Below are positions 51,968-60,630 of a DNA stretch of 64,000 nt, piece after piece. Position 1 is the stretch's first letter. Each line of letters begins with the position of its first letter. A model generated the notes under the pieces. The model was not told where the DNA came from and did not search any database. It saw nothing but the letters and a program-made list of their open reading frames with translations. The DNA comes from Hyphomicrobiales bacterium (GTDB taxonomy: Bacteria > Pseudomonadota > Alphaproteobacteria > Rhizobiales > Rhizobiaceae). The stretch spans positions 62,001 through 126,000 of the forward strand of contig UCKS01000017.1 in the NCBI GenBank assembly GCA_900473045.1, in the 5' to 3' direction. A program made the position numbers and the translations under genes.

Positions 51968-52846
51968 ATGACTTTGAAAATCGCATTCAATACATGGGTC
52001 TATTCCAGCTTTCCCGTCTGGGTGCCGTCCTATCCCCTGACTGATACGATCGAGCGCATTGCTGCGATCGGCTATGACGGTATCGAGATCGGCGCAGCCA
52101 GCCCGCACGCCTACCCGGATTATCTGAGCCGGGAGCGGCGGCACGAGATCAAGACCTGCCTTGAGGCCAATGCACTGGCGCTCGCCAGCATGTTGCCGGC
52201 TCCGGGCGGCGGGCCGGGCTTTAATTCCGCTTCGCCCCTGCCGGAGGAACGTGCCAATACGCTCGATCAGTACTGCAAGGTCGTCGATCTCTGTGCTGAT
52301 CTCGGCGGGAGCACGGTCATCTATGTGGCCGGGTGGCAGATTTTCGGCACCAGCCGCCAGCAAGCCTGGGAGTGGAGCAGACAGGCGCTCGAAAAGATAG
52401 CGGACCACGGCGCATCACGGGGTGTGACCATTGTCATCGAGCCAACGTCTGCCGACAGCAATCTGGTCGATTCGTGTGACGATGCGCTTCAGATGAAGCG
52501 CGAGGTCGACCGCTCTAACGTCAAGCTGATGTTCGACACATATCATGTGATTTACCGCAATGAAGTTTCGATCGATTACATCGACCGCATGGGAGCCGAT
52601 CTTCACCATGTCCACCTCGCAGATGCCAACCGCGCAGGCCCAAGCGATACGGGCAAGGCGGACTATCGTGGCGTGATACAGGCTTTGAGCCGGCAAGATT
52701 TTAAGGGTTATCTAACGATGGAGATCGGCTTCGACCGCCGCAACGTCGAGCCGGACCGCATCGCACGGGAAGCCTACGCCTATATCAAAGCCATAACGCT
52801 CGATGTGAATGGCGAGACACATTCGAAACAGTCGAGCCCGCTGTAA
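51968..52846 (+). CDS. Sugar phosphate isomerase/epimerase family protein
   Basis: 292 residues, AP-endonuclease-2 TIM-barrel fold. GYDGIEIGAASPHAYPDYL, GGSTVIYVAGWQIFG, VTIVIEPTSADSNLV (metal Glu), VKLMFDTYHVIYRNEVS and HHVHLADANR supply metal ligands. Likely isomerises or epimerises a keto-sugar. Eight bases after the previous stop; last gene of the operon. Confidence 0.85.
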   Translation: MTLKIAFNTWVYSSFPVWVPSYPLTDTIERIAAIGYDGIEIGAASPHAYPDYLSRERRHEIKTCLEANALALASMLPAPGGGPGFNSASPLPEERANTLDQYCKVVDLCADLGGSTVIYVAGWQIFGTSRQQAWEWSRQALEKIADHGASRGVTIVIEPTSADSNLVDSCDDALQMKREVDRSNVKLMFDTYHVIYRNEVSIDYIDRMGADLHHVHLADANRAGPSDTGKADYRGVIQALSRQDFKGYLTMEIGFDRRNVEPDRIAREAYAYIKAITLDVNGETHSKQSSPL

Positions 52847-52971
52847 TCTACGCTCGACTTGGGATATCGTGGCAAAAACAGATCTGCCGTTTTGTCGGGG
52901 TAGTTAGCAAAATTAGCTTGTTCGAGGTCAGCAACCGTAATTTCGTTTAGCTGGTTTCGGCGGTATTTGGA

Positions 52972-52989
52972 GTTCGAATCCGCTCAAGG
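52972..52989 (+). repeat. TTCGAATCCG repeat, copy 2 (right of the acid-sugar island)
   Basis: GTTCGAATCCGCTCAAGG, one base different from 36668-36685. Confidence 0.35.
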
Positions 52990-53027
52990 CTAAGGCGAGT
53001 ACTGCTTCGGCAGCATTGCGCCTTCAT

Positions 53028-53056
53028 GCACGAACCCGCTTCGCGGGAGGGCGTGC
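53028..53056. repeat. Repeated hairpin, copy 2
   Basis: Nested inverted repeats GCACG...CGTGC and CCCGC-TTC-GCGGG; near-copy of 27380-27415. It lies in the 260-base gap between the sugar island and the LysR genes. Confidence 0.5.
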
Positions 53057-53106
53057 GCCAAGGTTTCTACCCGGACGATCCACGCGGTCGGTGTTCATGT
53101 GGGCAT

Positions 53107-53997
53107 TCAAGGCGTTGCGGCCTCCTCGATTAGCCAATTGATGAAAGAGGTCACTTCGGCAGTGTCCCGTCTTGTTTCCGCGCAAATGCAATAATAATTG
53201 TGAAGCGCAGGGACACTCAGTTGAAGCGGTTGAACAAGGCGCCCTTCATTGAGATCGCGCGCGGAAACGACCTCATCGCTGAGCGCCACGCCAAAGCCAT
53301 CTCGGGCGGCCTGGAGTACGATGCCGAAGTCGTCAAAGTGCATATCGGACTCACCAGCATAAGAAATGCCGGCTTCAGCCTGCCAGCGCCGCCATTGCGA
53401 ACCGTCGTCCTCATGCAGCAGCCTATGATAGGCGAGATCGGAGGGTTGGCGGATGGCGTTCGGTCCACGCAGGAGCTGGGGGCTGCATACTGGTGTCATG
53501 CGGATTCCGTGCAGGAGGCGCCACCAGAAGCCCGGCCACGGTGGCATGCCATACACGATGGCGACATCGGTCTTGCGCCAGTCGACGTCGTGAAAGCGAC
53601 TGGAGGTGAGCACCTTCAACTGGAAATTGGGGCTTTCCTCCATGAAGGTAAAAAGTCGGGTAGCAAGCCAGGCAACGCCATGAACTTGCGGGATAGAAAT
53701 GGTTAGTGCCTGCTTTGGTGCTCCGCCATATTTATGCGTCGAGAGCTGGCGCACCCCGGTGTGAATAGCGTCCATGGCACTTGCCACCGAGCGCTGGAGC
53801 TGGCTTCCGCTTGGGGTCAAAGCCAATTGCCTCCCACGTTTCTGAAAAAGATCGACGCCAAGCGTCACTTGGAGAGCGCGGATCTGCTGGCTGACAGCAC
53901 CTGGCGTCACATGCAGCTCTGCCGCCGCCGCACTGACATTGCCGAGCCGCGCGACGCTCTCGAAGACACGAAATGCGTGAAGGGGTGGCAGCGACAT
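53107..53997 (-). CDS. LysR-family regulator (GcvA-like)
   Basis: 296 residues from ATG 53997 (GAGG upstream). Winged helix-turn-helix at the N-terminus: LHAFRVFESVARLGNVSAAA, ELHVTPGAVSQQIRALQ, then the type 2 periplasmic-binding-like sensor domain. PPLHAFRVFE is the GcvA-type opening. It and the next gene are tandem paralogues, separated by 30 bases, upstream of a divergent amidohydrolase/transporter operon that they probably control. Confidence 0.87.
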   Translation of the reverse strand: MSLPPLHAFRVFESVARLGNVSAAAAELHVTPGAVSQQIRALQVTLGVDLFQKRGRQLALTPSGSQLQRSVASAMDAIHTGVRQLSTHKYGGAPKQALTISIPQVHGVAWLATRLFTFMEESPNFQLKVLTSSRFHDVDWRKTDVAIVYGMPPWPGFWWRLLHGIRMTPVCSPQLLRGPNAIRQPSDLAYHRLLHEDDGSQWRRWQAEAGISYAGESDMHFDDFGIVLQAARDGFGVALSDEVVSARDLNEGRLVQPLQLSVPALHNYYCICAETRRDTAEVTSFINWLIEEAATP

Positions 53998-54027
53998 CGT
54001 ATTCTTCCTCAATCGGTGTTCAACGGA

Positions 54028-54936
54028 TCAAGCATTTTGATCCCGCCCTGGACGCAACTGCTCGACCACGCGATCCGCCAGCGTTCGCAGGACGGGATCG
54101 CTCGCGCGGTCAACCGGGCAGACAATATAATAATCCCGCTCCGCATTGATCGTAGTGGTGAACGGCTGGATAAGCCGCCCTTCGCTCAGGAAGTTACGCG
54201 TCAGCACATCCGAGACGAGCGCCACGCCGCGGCCCTGAACGGCGGACGCAATCGCCTGAGCCACTGAATTCACCCGGACACGAGTATTGCCCTCAAGGGC
54301 GATCCGGGCCGCAACAGACCATTTCGCCCATTCCCCACCGTCGTCTTCATGCAGCAGCGCGACGGAGCTCAGCTTTCCGTCGCGATTGCGCAGGTCGAGT
54401 CGGGGAAACAAGGTCGGCGAGCAAACGGCACAGAGCCGGACCTCGCTAAGCGAGCGCCAATATTTCCCGGCGAAAGGCGGGTTATCGTAGACGATCGCTA
54501 GGTCGTTGTTCTCCCAATCCACCTCCGCGGCGGTGATCGCCTCGTTGATAGTGAGGTCGGAAATGCCGTGCGCCTGAGCAAAATCAACGAGGGTCGCTGT
54601 AAGCCATGCGATCCCGAGCGCAGTCGGTACGGAAACCGACAGCAAAGTGGGATGGTCGCCGGCGGTCAGTTTCTGCGATGCCCGCGTCGCCGTATCGAGC
54701 TGACCGAGGGATATGGCGACGGCCTGCGAAAAATCTCTGCCTGCCTGAGTGAGGGCGACATTCCGGCCCGACTTCTGGAACAGGGTAATGCCCGTCACAT
54801 AGCTCAGCTTCTTGAGCTGCAACGAAATCGCACTCGGGCTGAGGTTGAGTTCCTCCGCGGCAAGCCGCATTCCGCCGAGGCGCGCGGTCGCTTCGAATGC
54901 CGGAAGATATTGAAGGTAGGGCGGCAGGCGGCTCAT
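54028..54936 (-). CDS. LysR-family regulator (GcvA-like)
   Basis: 302 residues from ATG 54936 (a TTG at 54948 also possible). PYLQYLPAFEATARLGGMRL and ELNLSPSAISLQLKKLS form the helix-turn-helix; the sensor domain follows. Shares many positions with its downstream neighbour (for example LLHEDDG.W..W and LIQPF near the C-terminus), so the pair arose by duplication. Divergent from the amidohydrolase gene, 110 bases away. Confidence 0.87.
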   Translation of the reverse strand: MSRLPPYLQYLPAFEATARLGGMRLAAEELNLSPSAISLQLKKLSYVTGITLFQKSGRNVALTQAGRDFSQAVAISLGQLDTATRASQKLTAGDHPTLLSVSVPTALGIAWLTATLVDFAQAHGISDLTINEAITAAEVDWENNDLAIVYDNPPFAGKYWRSLSEVRLCAVCSPTLFPRLDLRNRDGKLSSVALLHEDDGGEWAKWSVAARIALEGNTRVRVNSVAQAIASAVQGRGVALVSDVLTRNFLSEGRLIQPFTTTINAERDYYIVCPVDRASDPVLRTLADRVVEQLRPGRDQNA

Positions 54937-55045
54937 CTGGATATCCAACTGATCGTTTAGCTTTATAGAACGATATTGGTGATTTTAAATTGATTTTTTC
55001 AAACTGTTAAGAGTGTTATCCCATCGACAAAGAGGAGCCCATTTC

Positions 55046-55720
55046 ATGATCTCGGCAACACCATTCGACTACCCCTATGATGGCAATCTTGATGCGCGCA
55101 AGACGGCACTTGTTATCATCGACCTCCAAGAAGACTTCCTCTCCACTATGGGTTATTTCGCCCGGCAGGGTTACGATCCCGCGCCCCTTCGTGCGATCCT
55201 CCCCGCGGTGAACCAGCTCATTGCCGCCTGCCGCGAGGCCGGCATCCACATCATCCACACGCGGCAGGGCTATCGCGCAGACCTTGCCGACATGACCCCT
55301 TATGAAAAATGGCGCCGGCAGCGGTCTGGCCTTGAGGGCACCACTGCTCTCCTGCGCTCCAGCCCCGGTTTCCAGATCGTCCCCGAACTCGACGTCCGCC
55401 CCCAGGACATCATTGTCGACAAGACCTGCAACAGCGCCTTCACCTACACCGATTTCGAGCATGTTTTGCGTGCGCAAGGCATCACCCATCTGCTCTTCAC
55501 CGGCTGCACCACGGATGTCTGCGTTCACACGACGCTGCGCGAAGCCTGCGACCGGAATTTCCAGTGCTTGACGATCTCCGACGCCTGCGCCAGCGGCGAC
55601 CAATATGCCCACAAGGCCGCCCTGCACATGGTCACCGTCGAGAACGGCATTTTTGGCGCGCTGACCGATACCGCGGCGGTTCTCGAAGGCCTGAAAAATC
55701 TCGGAAAATCCACGAAATGA
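55046..55720 (+). CDS. Isochorismatase-like cysteine amidohydrolase
   Basis: 224 residues from ATG 55046 with AGAGGAG upstream. The catalytic triad of the family is visible: Asp26 in VIIDLQEDF, Lys126 in IIVDKTCNSAF, and Cys159 in GCTTDVCVHTT. The stretch IHIIHTRQGYRADLADM resembles biuret hydrolases and ureidoacrylate amidohydrolases of rhizobia. So it probably hydrolyses an amide or ureido nitrogen compound brought in by the ABC transporter encoded downstream. Stop overlaps the next start (ATGA). Confidence 0.85.
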   Translation: MISATPFDYPYDGNLDARKTALVIIDLQEDFLSTMGYFARQGYDPAPLRAILPAVNQLIAACREAGIHIIHTRQGYRADLADMTPYEKWRRQRSGLEGTTALLRSSPGFQIVPELDVRPQDIIVDKTCNSAFTYTDFEHVLRAQGITHLLFTGCTTDVCVHTTLREACDRNFQCLTISDACASGDQYAHKAALHMVTVENGIFGALTDTAAVLEGLKNLGKSTK

Positions 55721-56025
55721 GCGAGGCCCAAAAATACGTTTCGCTGATGCGCCTCACGCAGAAGGGGCTCACTGAACTGACCGACAGCGCCAAGCGCCGC
55801 AAGGTCAGCGAGGATCGCGTGGCCGCTCTAGGGGGGAAATCGATCGCCTTCTACGCCCTGCTCGGGACCTATGATTTCATGCAGGTTTTCGAGATGCCGA
55901 GCAATGAAGCGATGATGCAATACGTGCTCATGGCGCGCCGGGATGGCCATGTCGAACCGCTCATCCTCCCGGCCTTCGATACTGAGGCATATGGCCACAT
56001 CCTCGACGCGATGGGTAGTCAATAG
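55717..56025 (+). CDS. GYD-domain protein
   Basis: 102 residues. KYVSLMRLTQKGLTELTDSA, then YALLGTYDFMQVFEMPSNEA with the GxYD core, the GYD-domain pattern (a ferredoxin-like fold, dimeric). Its family has no settled function. Translational coupling to the amidohydrolase points to a role in the same step, possibly an isomerase or lactam-opening activity (speculative). Confidence 0.82.
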   Translation: MSEAQKYVSLMRLTQKGLTELTDSAKRRKVSEDRVAALGGKSIAFYALLGTYDFMQVFEMPSNEAMMQYVLMARRDGHVEPLILPAFDTEAYGHILDAMGSQ

Positions 56026-56080
56026 TTTAGTTTTTCTGCGTTTTTGCCGCGAAAACATTTAGCTTGTCTGCAATAGACGT

Positions 56081-56090
56081 TCGTATACGA
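56081..56090. promoter_or_regulatory. Palindrome upstream of the amino-acid-type ABC operon
   Basis: TCGTATACGA, a perfect 10-base palindrome with the form of GntR-type operators, 47 bases before the binding-protein gene. It may be a regulator site, although the nearest regulators here are LysR-type. Confidence 0.35.
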
Positions 56091-56137
56091 CTTTACAAAA
56101 CGTCAATTCAAGAAGCCAAAAATAAGGGAACACGACA

Positions 56138-56977
56138 ATGACGAAAGTAATACTGGGCACGAAAACGTGTCGTCTGGCATGCGGCGTCCTCGCCGTTCTT
56201 TTCGGCGGAGGTACTGCACTTTCCGCCGACCAGAAACCGGAATTCGTATCGGGTGGCGTCTTGAAGGTCTGCACCAGCGGCGAATTCCCGCCGATGGAAT
56301 ATTATCAAAATCCCGGCGATAAGGACCTCGTGGGCTTTGAGATCGACGTCATCGACGCCATAGCCAAGGGATGGGGCGCAAAGGCGGAATATGTCGTCGG
56401 AGACTTCAAGGGCCTGCTGCCGTCGCTCGATTCCAAGCGCTGCGACCTAGTCGCCAGCGGCATCCTGATCACGCCAGCCCGCCTGGAAAAATACGACGGC
56501 ATTCCCTATTTCGGCTCGCACATCGTGATGGTCACGGCGGCGAATGACACGGAGACGAAGTTCCCCGCCGATGTCAGCGCCAAGGTGATGGCGATCGAGG
56601 CCGGCACCTCCTACGAAAAGATGGTCGCCGATCTCAATGCCGAACTCGAAGCCGCCGGCAAAGAGCCGATCCAGGCGCAGACCTATCCCTCCGCCTCCGG
56701 CGTCATCGAGCAGATCCTCGTCGGTCGCGCCACCGCGACGATCACGCAGGATACGACGGCCGCCTATCGCATGCTTCAGGTGCCCGGCCGGTTGGCCATT
56801 CCCTACACCTACGAGCAAAGCGAAAACTACGGCATCTACCTGCGTAAGAGCGTTGGCGACCGGCAGATTTTGAAGGACGCGATCGAGGCTCTGCAGGCAA
56901 GCGGCGAGATGAAGAGGCTGCTCCAGAAATGGAAGTTGCCAGAAACGGCGACCGACGTTTCCCACGACGTAAACTGA
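56138..56977 (+). CDS. Polar amino-acid-type ABC transporter substrate-binding protein
   Basis: 279 residues. A signal peptide (CRLACGVLAVLFGGGTALSA) is followed by a family 3 solute-binding fold: VCTSGEFPPMEYYQNPG, LVGFEIDVIDAIAKGWGAK, CDLVASGILITPARLEK, AIEAGTSYEKMV. It binds a small zwitterionic or amide substrate in the periplasm. 112 bases after the GYD gene. Confidence 0.9.
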   Translation: MTKVILGTKTCRLACGVLAVLFGGGTALSADQKPEFVSGGVLKVCTSGEFPPMEYYQNPGDKDLVGFEIDVIDAIAKGWGAKAEYVVGDFKGLLPSLDSKRCDLVASGILITPARLEKYDGIPYFGSHIVMVTAANDTETKFPADVSAKVMAIEAGTSYEKMVADLNAELEAAGKEPIQAQTYPSASGVIEQILVGRATATITQDTTAAYRMLQVPGRLAIPYTYEQSENYGIYLRKSVGDRQILKDAIEALQASGEMKRLLQKWKLPETATDVSHDVN

Positions 56978-56993
56978 CGATAGGCGGTCTCCG

Positions 56994-57671
56994 TTGTTCC
57001 AGCTCGACCTCTTCCTGCAGGCTATCTTCAGTGCCCCCCTTTTCAAGGGGGCACTTCTGACGATCGGCCTTTCAATATGCGTCATGGCCGTCTCTCTCGT
57101 GCTCGGCATGGGGCTAGGCTCCATGGCGGGCTCACCGCGGCGCTCAGTCCGGTGGCTGGTCACGCTCTATGTCTGGCTGTTCCGCGGCGCACCAGCACTG
57201 CTCGTGCTGCTCTTCGTGTGGAATGGCCTGCCGCAAATCTCCGAAGTCTTTCGCGCCGGCTGGTTCACGCCCTTCGTCGCGGCCTTCCTTGCCTTGTCGC
57301 TGATTCAGATCGCCTATTTGGCGGAAGTCCTGCGCAGCGCCTTCGCTGCCGTGGGGCGTGGGCAGCAGGAGGGAGCCGCCGCGCTTGGCATGCACCGCTG
57401 GCAGATTTTCCTGGTCATCACCATGCCGCAGGCACTCAGGATCGCGGTGCCCTCGTTGATGAACGAGTTCATCTCGCTGTTGAAAACCACGTCGCTGGCG
57501 ACTGTGATCTCGCTCAAGGAATTGATGACCGTCTCGCAATTCGCGATCGCCACGAGCTTCCGGTTCCTCGAATGGTATGGCGCAGCCCTCGTTTACTACC
57601 TCGTCATCGTCTCGGTGCTGACGCTCGCCCAATACCGCATCGAACATGTGCTTTCTCGCGGCTATCGCTGA
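56994..57671 (+). CDS. Polar amino-acid-type ABC transporter permease
   Basis: 225 residues from TTG 56994 (GGCGG upstream; no ATG in a useful place). Five membrane helices and the EAA loop EGAAALGMHRWQIFLVITMP of the HisM/GlnP family, with FRGAPALLVLLFVWNGLP. Only one permease is encoded, so it probably forms a homodimer. Confidence 0.9.
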   Translation: MFQLDLFLQAIFSAPLFKGALLTIGLSICVMAVSLVLGMGLGSMAGSPRRSVRWLVTLYVWLFRGAPALLVLLFVWNGLPQISEVFRAGWFTPFVAAFLALSLIQIAYLAEVLRSAFAAVGRGQQEGAAALGMHRWQIFLVITMPQALRIAVPSLMNEFISLLKTTSLATVISLKELMTVSQFAIATSFRFLEWYGAALVYYLVIVSVLTLAQYRIEHVLSRGYR

Positions 57672-57695
57672 TCGCCGCAAACCAATGGGTTGGAT

Positions 57696-58436
57696 ATGAA
57701 TACGCAAACCGCAATTAAGGTTGCCGGCGTCAGCAAATGGTACGGCGCTTTCCAGGTCCTCACGGGCATTGATCTTTCCGTGCACAAAGGGGAGCGCATC
57801 GTCATCTGCGGGCCGTCCGGATCAGGCAAGTCGACGCTGATCCGCTGCATGAACCGTCTGGAAGTGCACCAGGAAGGCTCGATCGTCGTCAACGGAATCG
57901 AGCTCACCAACCAGCTCAAGCGCATTGATCGCGTTCGAAGCGACGTTGGAATGGTCTTCCAGCACTTCAACCTCTTCCCGCATCTAACAGTTCTGGAAAA
58001 CTGCACGGTCGCCCAGCGCTGGGTGCGCAAGCTGCCGAAGAGGCAGGCGACCGAGATCGCCATGAAATACTTGGAAAGGGTGCACATTCCGGAAAAGGCC
58101 AATAAATATCCGGGCCAGCTTTCCGGCGGCCAGCAGCAGCGTGTCGCTATCGCGCGCGCCCTTTGCATGAACCCCAGTATCATGCTGTTCGACGAGCCCA
58201 CGTCGGCGCTCGATCCTGAAATGGTCAAGGAAGTGCTGGACACGATGATCTCGCTTGCCGCCGATGGCATGACGATGGTCTGCGTCACCCACGAGATGAA
58301 TTTCGCGCGCGAGGTCGCCAGCGAAGTGGTCTTCATGGATGGTGGCCAGATCATTGAGCGCGACAAGCCCGACGTCCTGTTTTCTGCGCCGACGCACGAG
58401 CGCACGAAGCGCTTTCTCGGCAAGCTGCTGCATTGA
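57696..58436 (+). CDS. Polar amino-acid-type ABC transporter ATP-binding protein
   Basis: 246 residues from ATG 57696. Walker [19 protein letters not shown] near residue 35, Q-loop [14 protein letters not shown], signature [17 protein letters not shown], Walker [17 protein letters not shown] and switch His in [10 protein letters not shown] standard GlnQ/HisP-type ATPase. Its stop overlaps the next gene by TTGA. Confidence 0.93.
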   Translation: MNTQTAIKVAGVSKWYGAFQVLTGIDLSVHKGERIVICGPSGSGKSTLIRCMNRLEVHQEGSIVVNGIELTNQLKRIDRVRSDVGMVFQHFNLFPHLTVLENCTVAQRWVRKLPKRQATEIAMKYLERVHIPEKANKYPGQLSGGQQQRVAIARALCMNPSIMLFDEPTSALDPEMVKEVLDTMISLAADGMTMVCVTHEMNFAREVASEVVFMDGGQIIERDKPDVLFSAPTHERTKRFLGKLLH

Positions 58437-59170
58437 GCGAGGTCATCGTGAACAATACTGGTTGGTTTTCAAAGGAAGCGATCTCGGAACGGTTGACCCT
58501 GATCTGCGAGCCGCATGTCCATAAATTCTTTCGGGCCAACATATTTCACGTCGTCGGCAAGGATGCCGACCTCGTCATTGATTTCGGCATGGGTCTCGTT
58601 AACCTTAGAAATGAGTTGCGTATCCCTTCAGGCAAACCCGTGCTTGCGGTGGCAACCCACGTTCATGTCGATCATGTCGGCTCGTTCCACGAATTCGAGG
58701 CCCGGCTGGGCCACGAGGCCGAGGCCGGGGCTTTTGCACTCATGCCGGATGGCGATACGCTCGCCGACTATTTTCGCACCCAGCCGGGTGCCCTGACTGC
58801 GGTGGTGCCCACAGGCGTCACGCCGGACGCCTACAAAATCTCACCGGCAGCGCTCACCACGATCCTGGTGGAGAACGACGTCATCGACATCGGCGACGCG
58901 TGTTACACGGTTCTGCATCTTCCCGGCCATTCTCCAGGTTCCATTGGTCTACTCGACCAGACTACGGGGGAGTTTTTTAGCGGGGACGCCATATACCAGG
59001 GCGGCCTTGTGGATGATTTGCCGGGATGCAACATCGAAGCTTACAAAGGCACCATGAAACGACTGGCAGAGCTTGACGTCGAAGTCGTTCATGGCGGACA
59101 CGGAACAAGGTTTGGTAAAGACCGGCTGCGCGAGATCGCCGTGAGCTACTTGCATTCGAAAGGATGCTGA
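58433..59170 (+). CDS. MBL-fold metallo-hydrolase
   Basis: 245 residues from TTG 58433, coupled to the ATPase stop; GTG 58448 is an alternative start. The zinc-binding HxHxDH motif is THVHVDH at residues 76-81; later ligands lie in [16 protein letters not shown] and FFSGDAIYQ, and HGGHGTRFG. Probably a hydrolase (lactone, thioester or cyclic amide) for the imported compound; hydantoinase- or lactamase-like reactions are possible. Last gene of the operon. Confidence 0.85.
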   Translation: MSEVIVNNTGWFSKEAISERLTLICEPHVHKFFRANIFHVVGKDADLVIDFGMGLVNLRNELRIPSGKPVLAVATHVHVDHVGSFHEFEARLGHEAEAGAFALMPDGDTLADYFRTQPGALTAVVPTGVTPDAYKISPAALTTILVENDVIDIGDACYTVLHLPGHSPGSIGLLDQTTGEFFSGDAIYQGGLVDDLPGCNIEAYKGTMKRLAELDVEVVHGGHGTRFGKDRLREIAVSYLHSKGC

Positions 59171-59292
59171 AAAGCGGTCGGATGACCGCTTTCGAGTTCT
59201 CTACTCCAAGAGCAGGCAGTCCGGAGACTGCCCCGTTGTACCGAGAGCTGCGCGTTTCCCCTCTGGCCAATGGTGGCCATAGGAGAACTGAA

Positions 59293-59915
59293 ATGGGTAT
59301 CTCACAATATGATCCTGCTGCACTGGGTCGACCGGCTTGGAACGCAGGCAAACAAGTTGGCATCCTTGGAACGCAGGCAAACAAGTTGGCATCAAGAAGC
59401 CCTTGAAGCAGCGCCAGATTTGGGCAGTGCGCCTCTTTCTCGACCGAGAAGGAAGGATGAGAGATCGTGCACTGTTCGATCTTGCCATCGATAGCAAGCT
59501 CCGCGGCTGCGATTTAGTAAAAATGAGAATCGGGACTCTCGTCACGGGCCACGAGATTCGAACTCGTGCTATGGTCGTCCAGCAAAAGACTGGACGACCT
59601 GTGCAGTTCGAAATTACGACCGAGGTCAGGGCTAGTCTGCTTGCTTGGCTTCAGCGAAGGGGAGGAACAGTCGATGACTATGCCTTTCCCAGTCGAGTAG
59701 ACCACGCGAGTCCTTCTTTACGCGGCCTGCCGAGATTGATGCTGAAGATGCCGGCCGTTCGCGGCACGCTGTGTGCGCTGGCGGCGAATCGCCACGCAAG
59801 CATCGGTCTGTTCGAGGCCAACGACGACGCGCGCGTCACACTCCATCGCCCCAAAGCCGCCGCAGAGGATGTCGGCGGCCGATTGAACCTGGAGTATCAG
59901 GCTGTCGAGACCTAG
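59293..59915 (+). pseudogene. Rhizobial integrase gene split by a 29-bp tandem duplication
   Basis: ATG 59293 with AGGAG upstream reads MGISQYDPAALGRPAWNAGK, the conserved start of a rhizobial tyrosine-recombinase family. A 29-bp tandem duplication (59336-59393) throws it out of frame. With one copy removed, the reading passes smoothly into GIKKPLKQRQIWAVRLFL, RDRALFDLAIDSKLRGCDLV, VVQQKTGRPVQFEI and DDYAFPSRVDHA. After about 59710 the remaining integrase (the R-H-R-Y catalytic region) is absent and unrelated sequence follows. So the gene suffers two lesions: the duplication and a lost 3' half. Confidence 0.85.
59336..59393 (+). repeat. 29-bp perfect tandem duplication
   Basis: Units 59336-59364 and 59365-59393 are identical, beginning CTTGGAACGCAGGC and ending AAGTTGGCATC. 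Because 29 is not a multiple of three it frameshifts the integrase gene. Confidence 0.95.
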
Positions 59916-59957
59916 AGAGCGAAATCATCGATTGGTGTCTGCGCGACGCCGGGAAAT

Positions 59958-60290
59958 CTAGTCGTCGGGTACCAGTTCCCTTCTCACCAGTTTCAGTGAC
60001 CTGTCCGGCTGGACAACGTATGTCTCTTCCTTTCTCTGGCCGCGATCCTCAACATAGTTGTGGACCGTGCTGCCGATCGGCGCTTTCTGAAGGCGAGTCC
60101 TCGGCACCCCTCCGTAAGTTATGCTTCCAGGCACGGGTTCGATGGTAGTTTCGCTGCACCCGACCAGCAGGAGTGCGACGAGCGTTGGAACAAGGGTTTC
60201 ATGTGAACCTCGCTTGATCGAACTTCTGAACCAACTGTCCTTCGAACAGTTCCATCGTGGCGCTCGATGTTCACTGGAGGCCCCAAACAT
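59958..60290 (-). CDS. Small lipoprotein-like protein, start region possibly frameshifted
   Basis: 110 codons from ATG 60290. The useful part starts near residue 33: LVPTLVALLLVGCSETT is a lipoprotein signal with lipobox LVGC, followed by ITYGGVPRTRLQKAPIGSTV and ETYVVQPDRSLKLVRREL. The expected short start (ATG-AAA-CCC at about 60205-60197) is in a different frame by one base, as if an A has been lost from ATGAAAACC. If so the gene is broken; if not, the extra 32 residues hide the signal. RNA or ribosome profiling would be needed to decide. Confidence 0.5.
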   Translation of the reverse strand: MFGASSEHRAPRWNCSKDSWFRSSIKRGSHETLVPTLVALLLVGCSETTIEPVPGSITYGGVPRTRLQKAPIGSTVHNYVEDRGQRKEETYVVQPDRSLKLVRRELVPDD

Positions 60291-60630
60291 CGCGCCACCT
60301 CCATTATGACAGCATGCCGACGGTTTTTGATCCGTAACTGCGAAAAGGTCTCGGCGGAACGGGTCGACCTAGGGCGCACAGGGACATTGGAGAAGGTGTT
60401 GATTGCCACCGAGAACTGACCCGCTAGCACAGGATAGGATCAGCTCTCAGCGCAAATCTTCAGCCAGTATTGCCCTTTGAAAGTGCGGCTGCAGTTACCG
60501 AGTAGCTGCAAGCGAAATATTAGCAAGTACCCTCAGAGATTGTTAGGCTCTTCGACCTATACTAATCCCGGCGCGATCGGGAGGTCGCTCCAATCAAATG
60601 GCCCCACTCTCAAATTGGCCGGAGGATTTA

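Noticed and set aside
52960..52995. tRNA gene suggested by TTCGAATCC
   Set aside because: Only a T-loop-like core is present; no acceptor stem, D-arm or anticodon arm can be drawn around it or around 36668.
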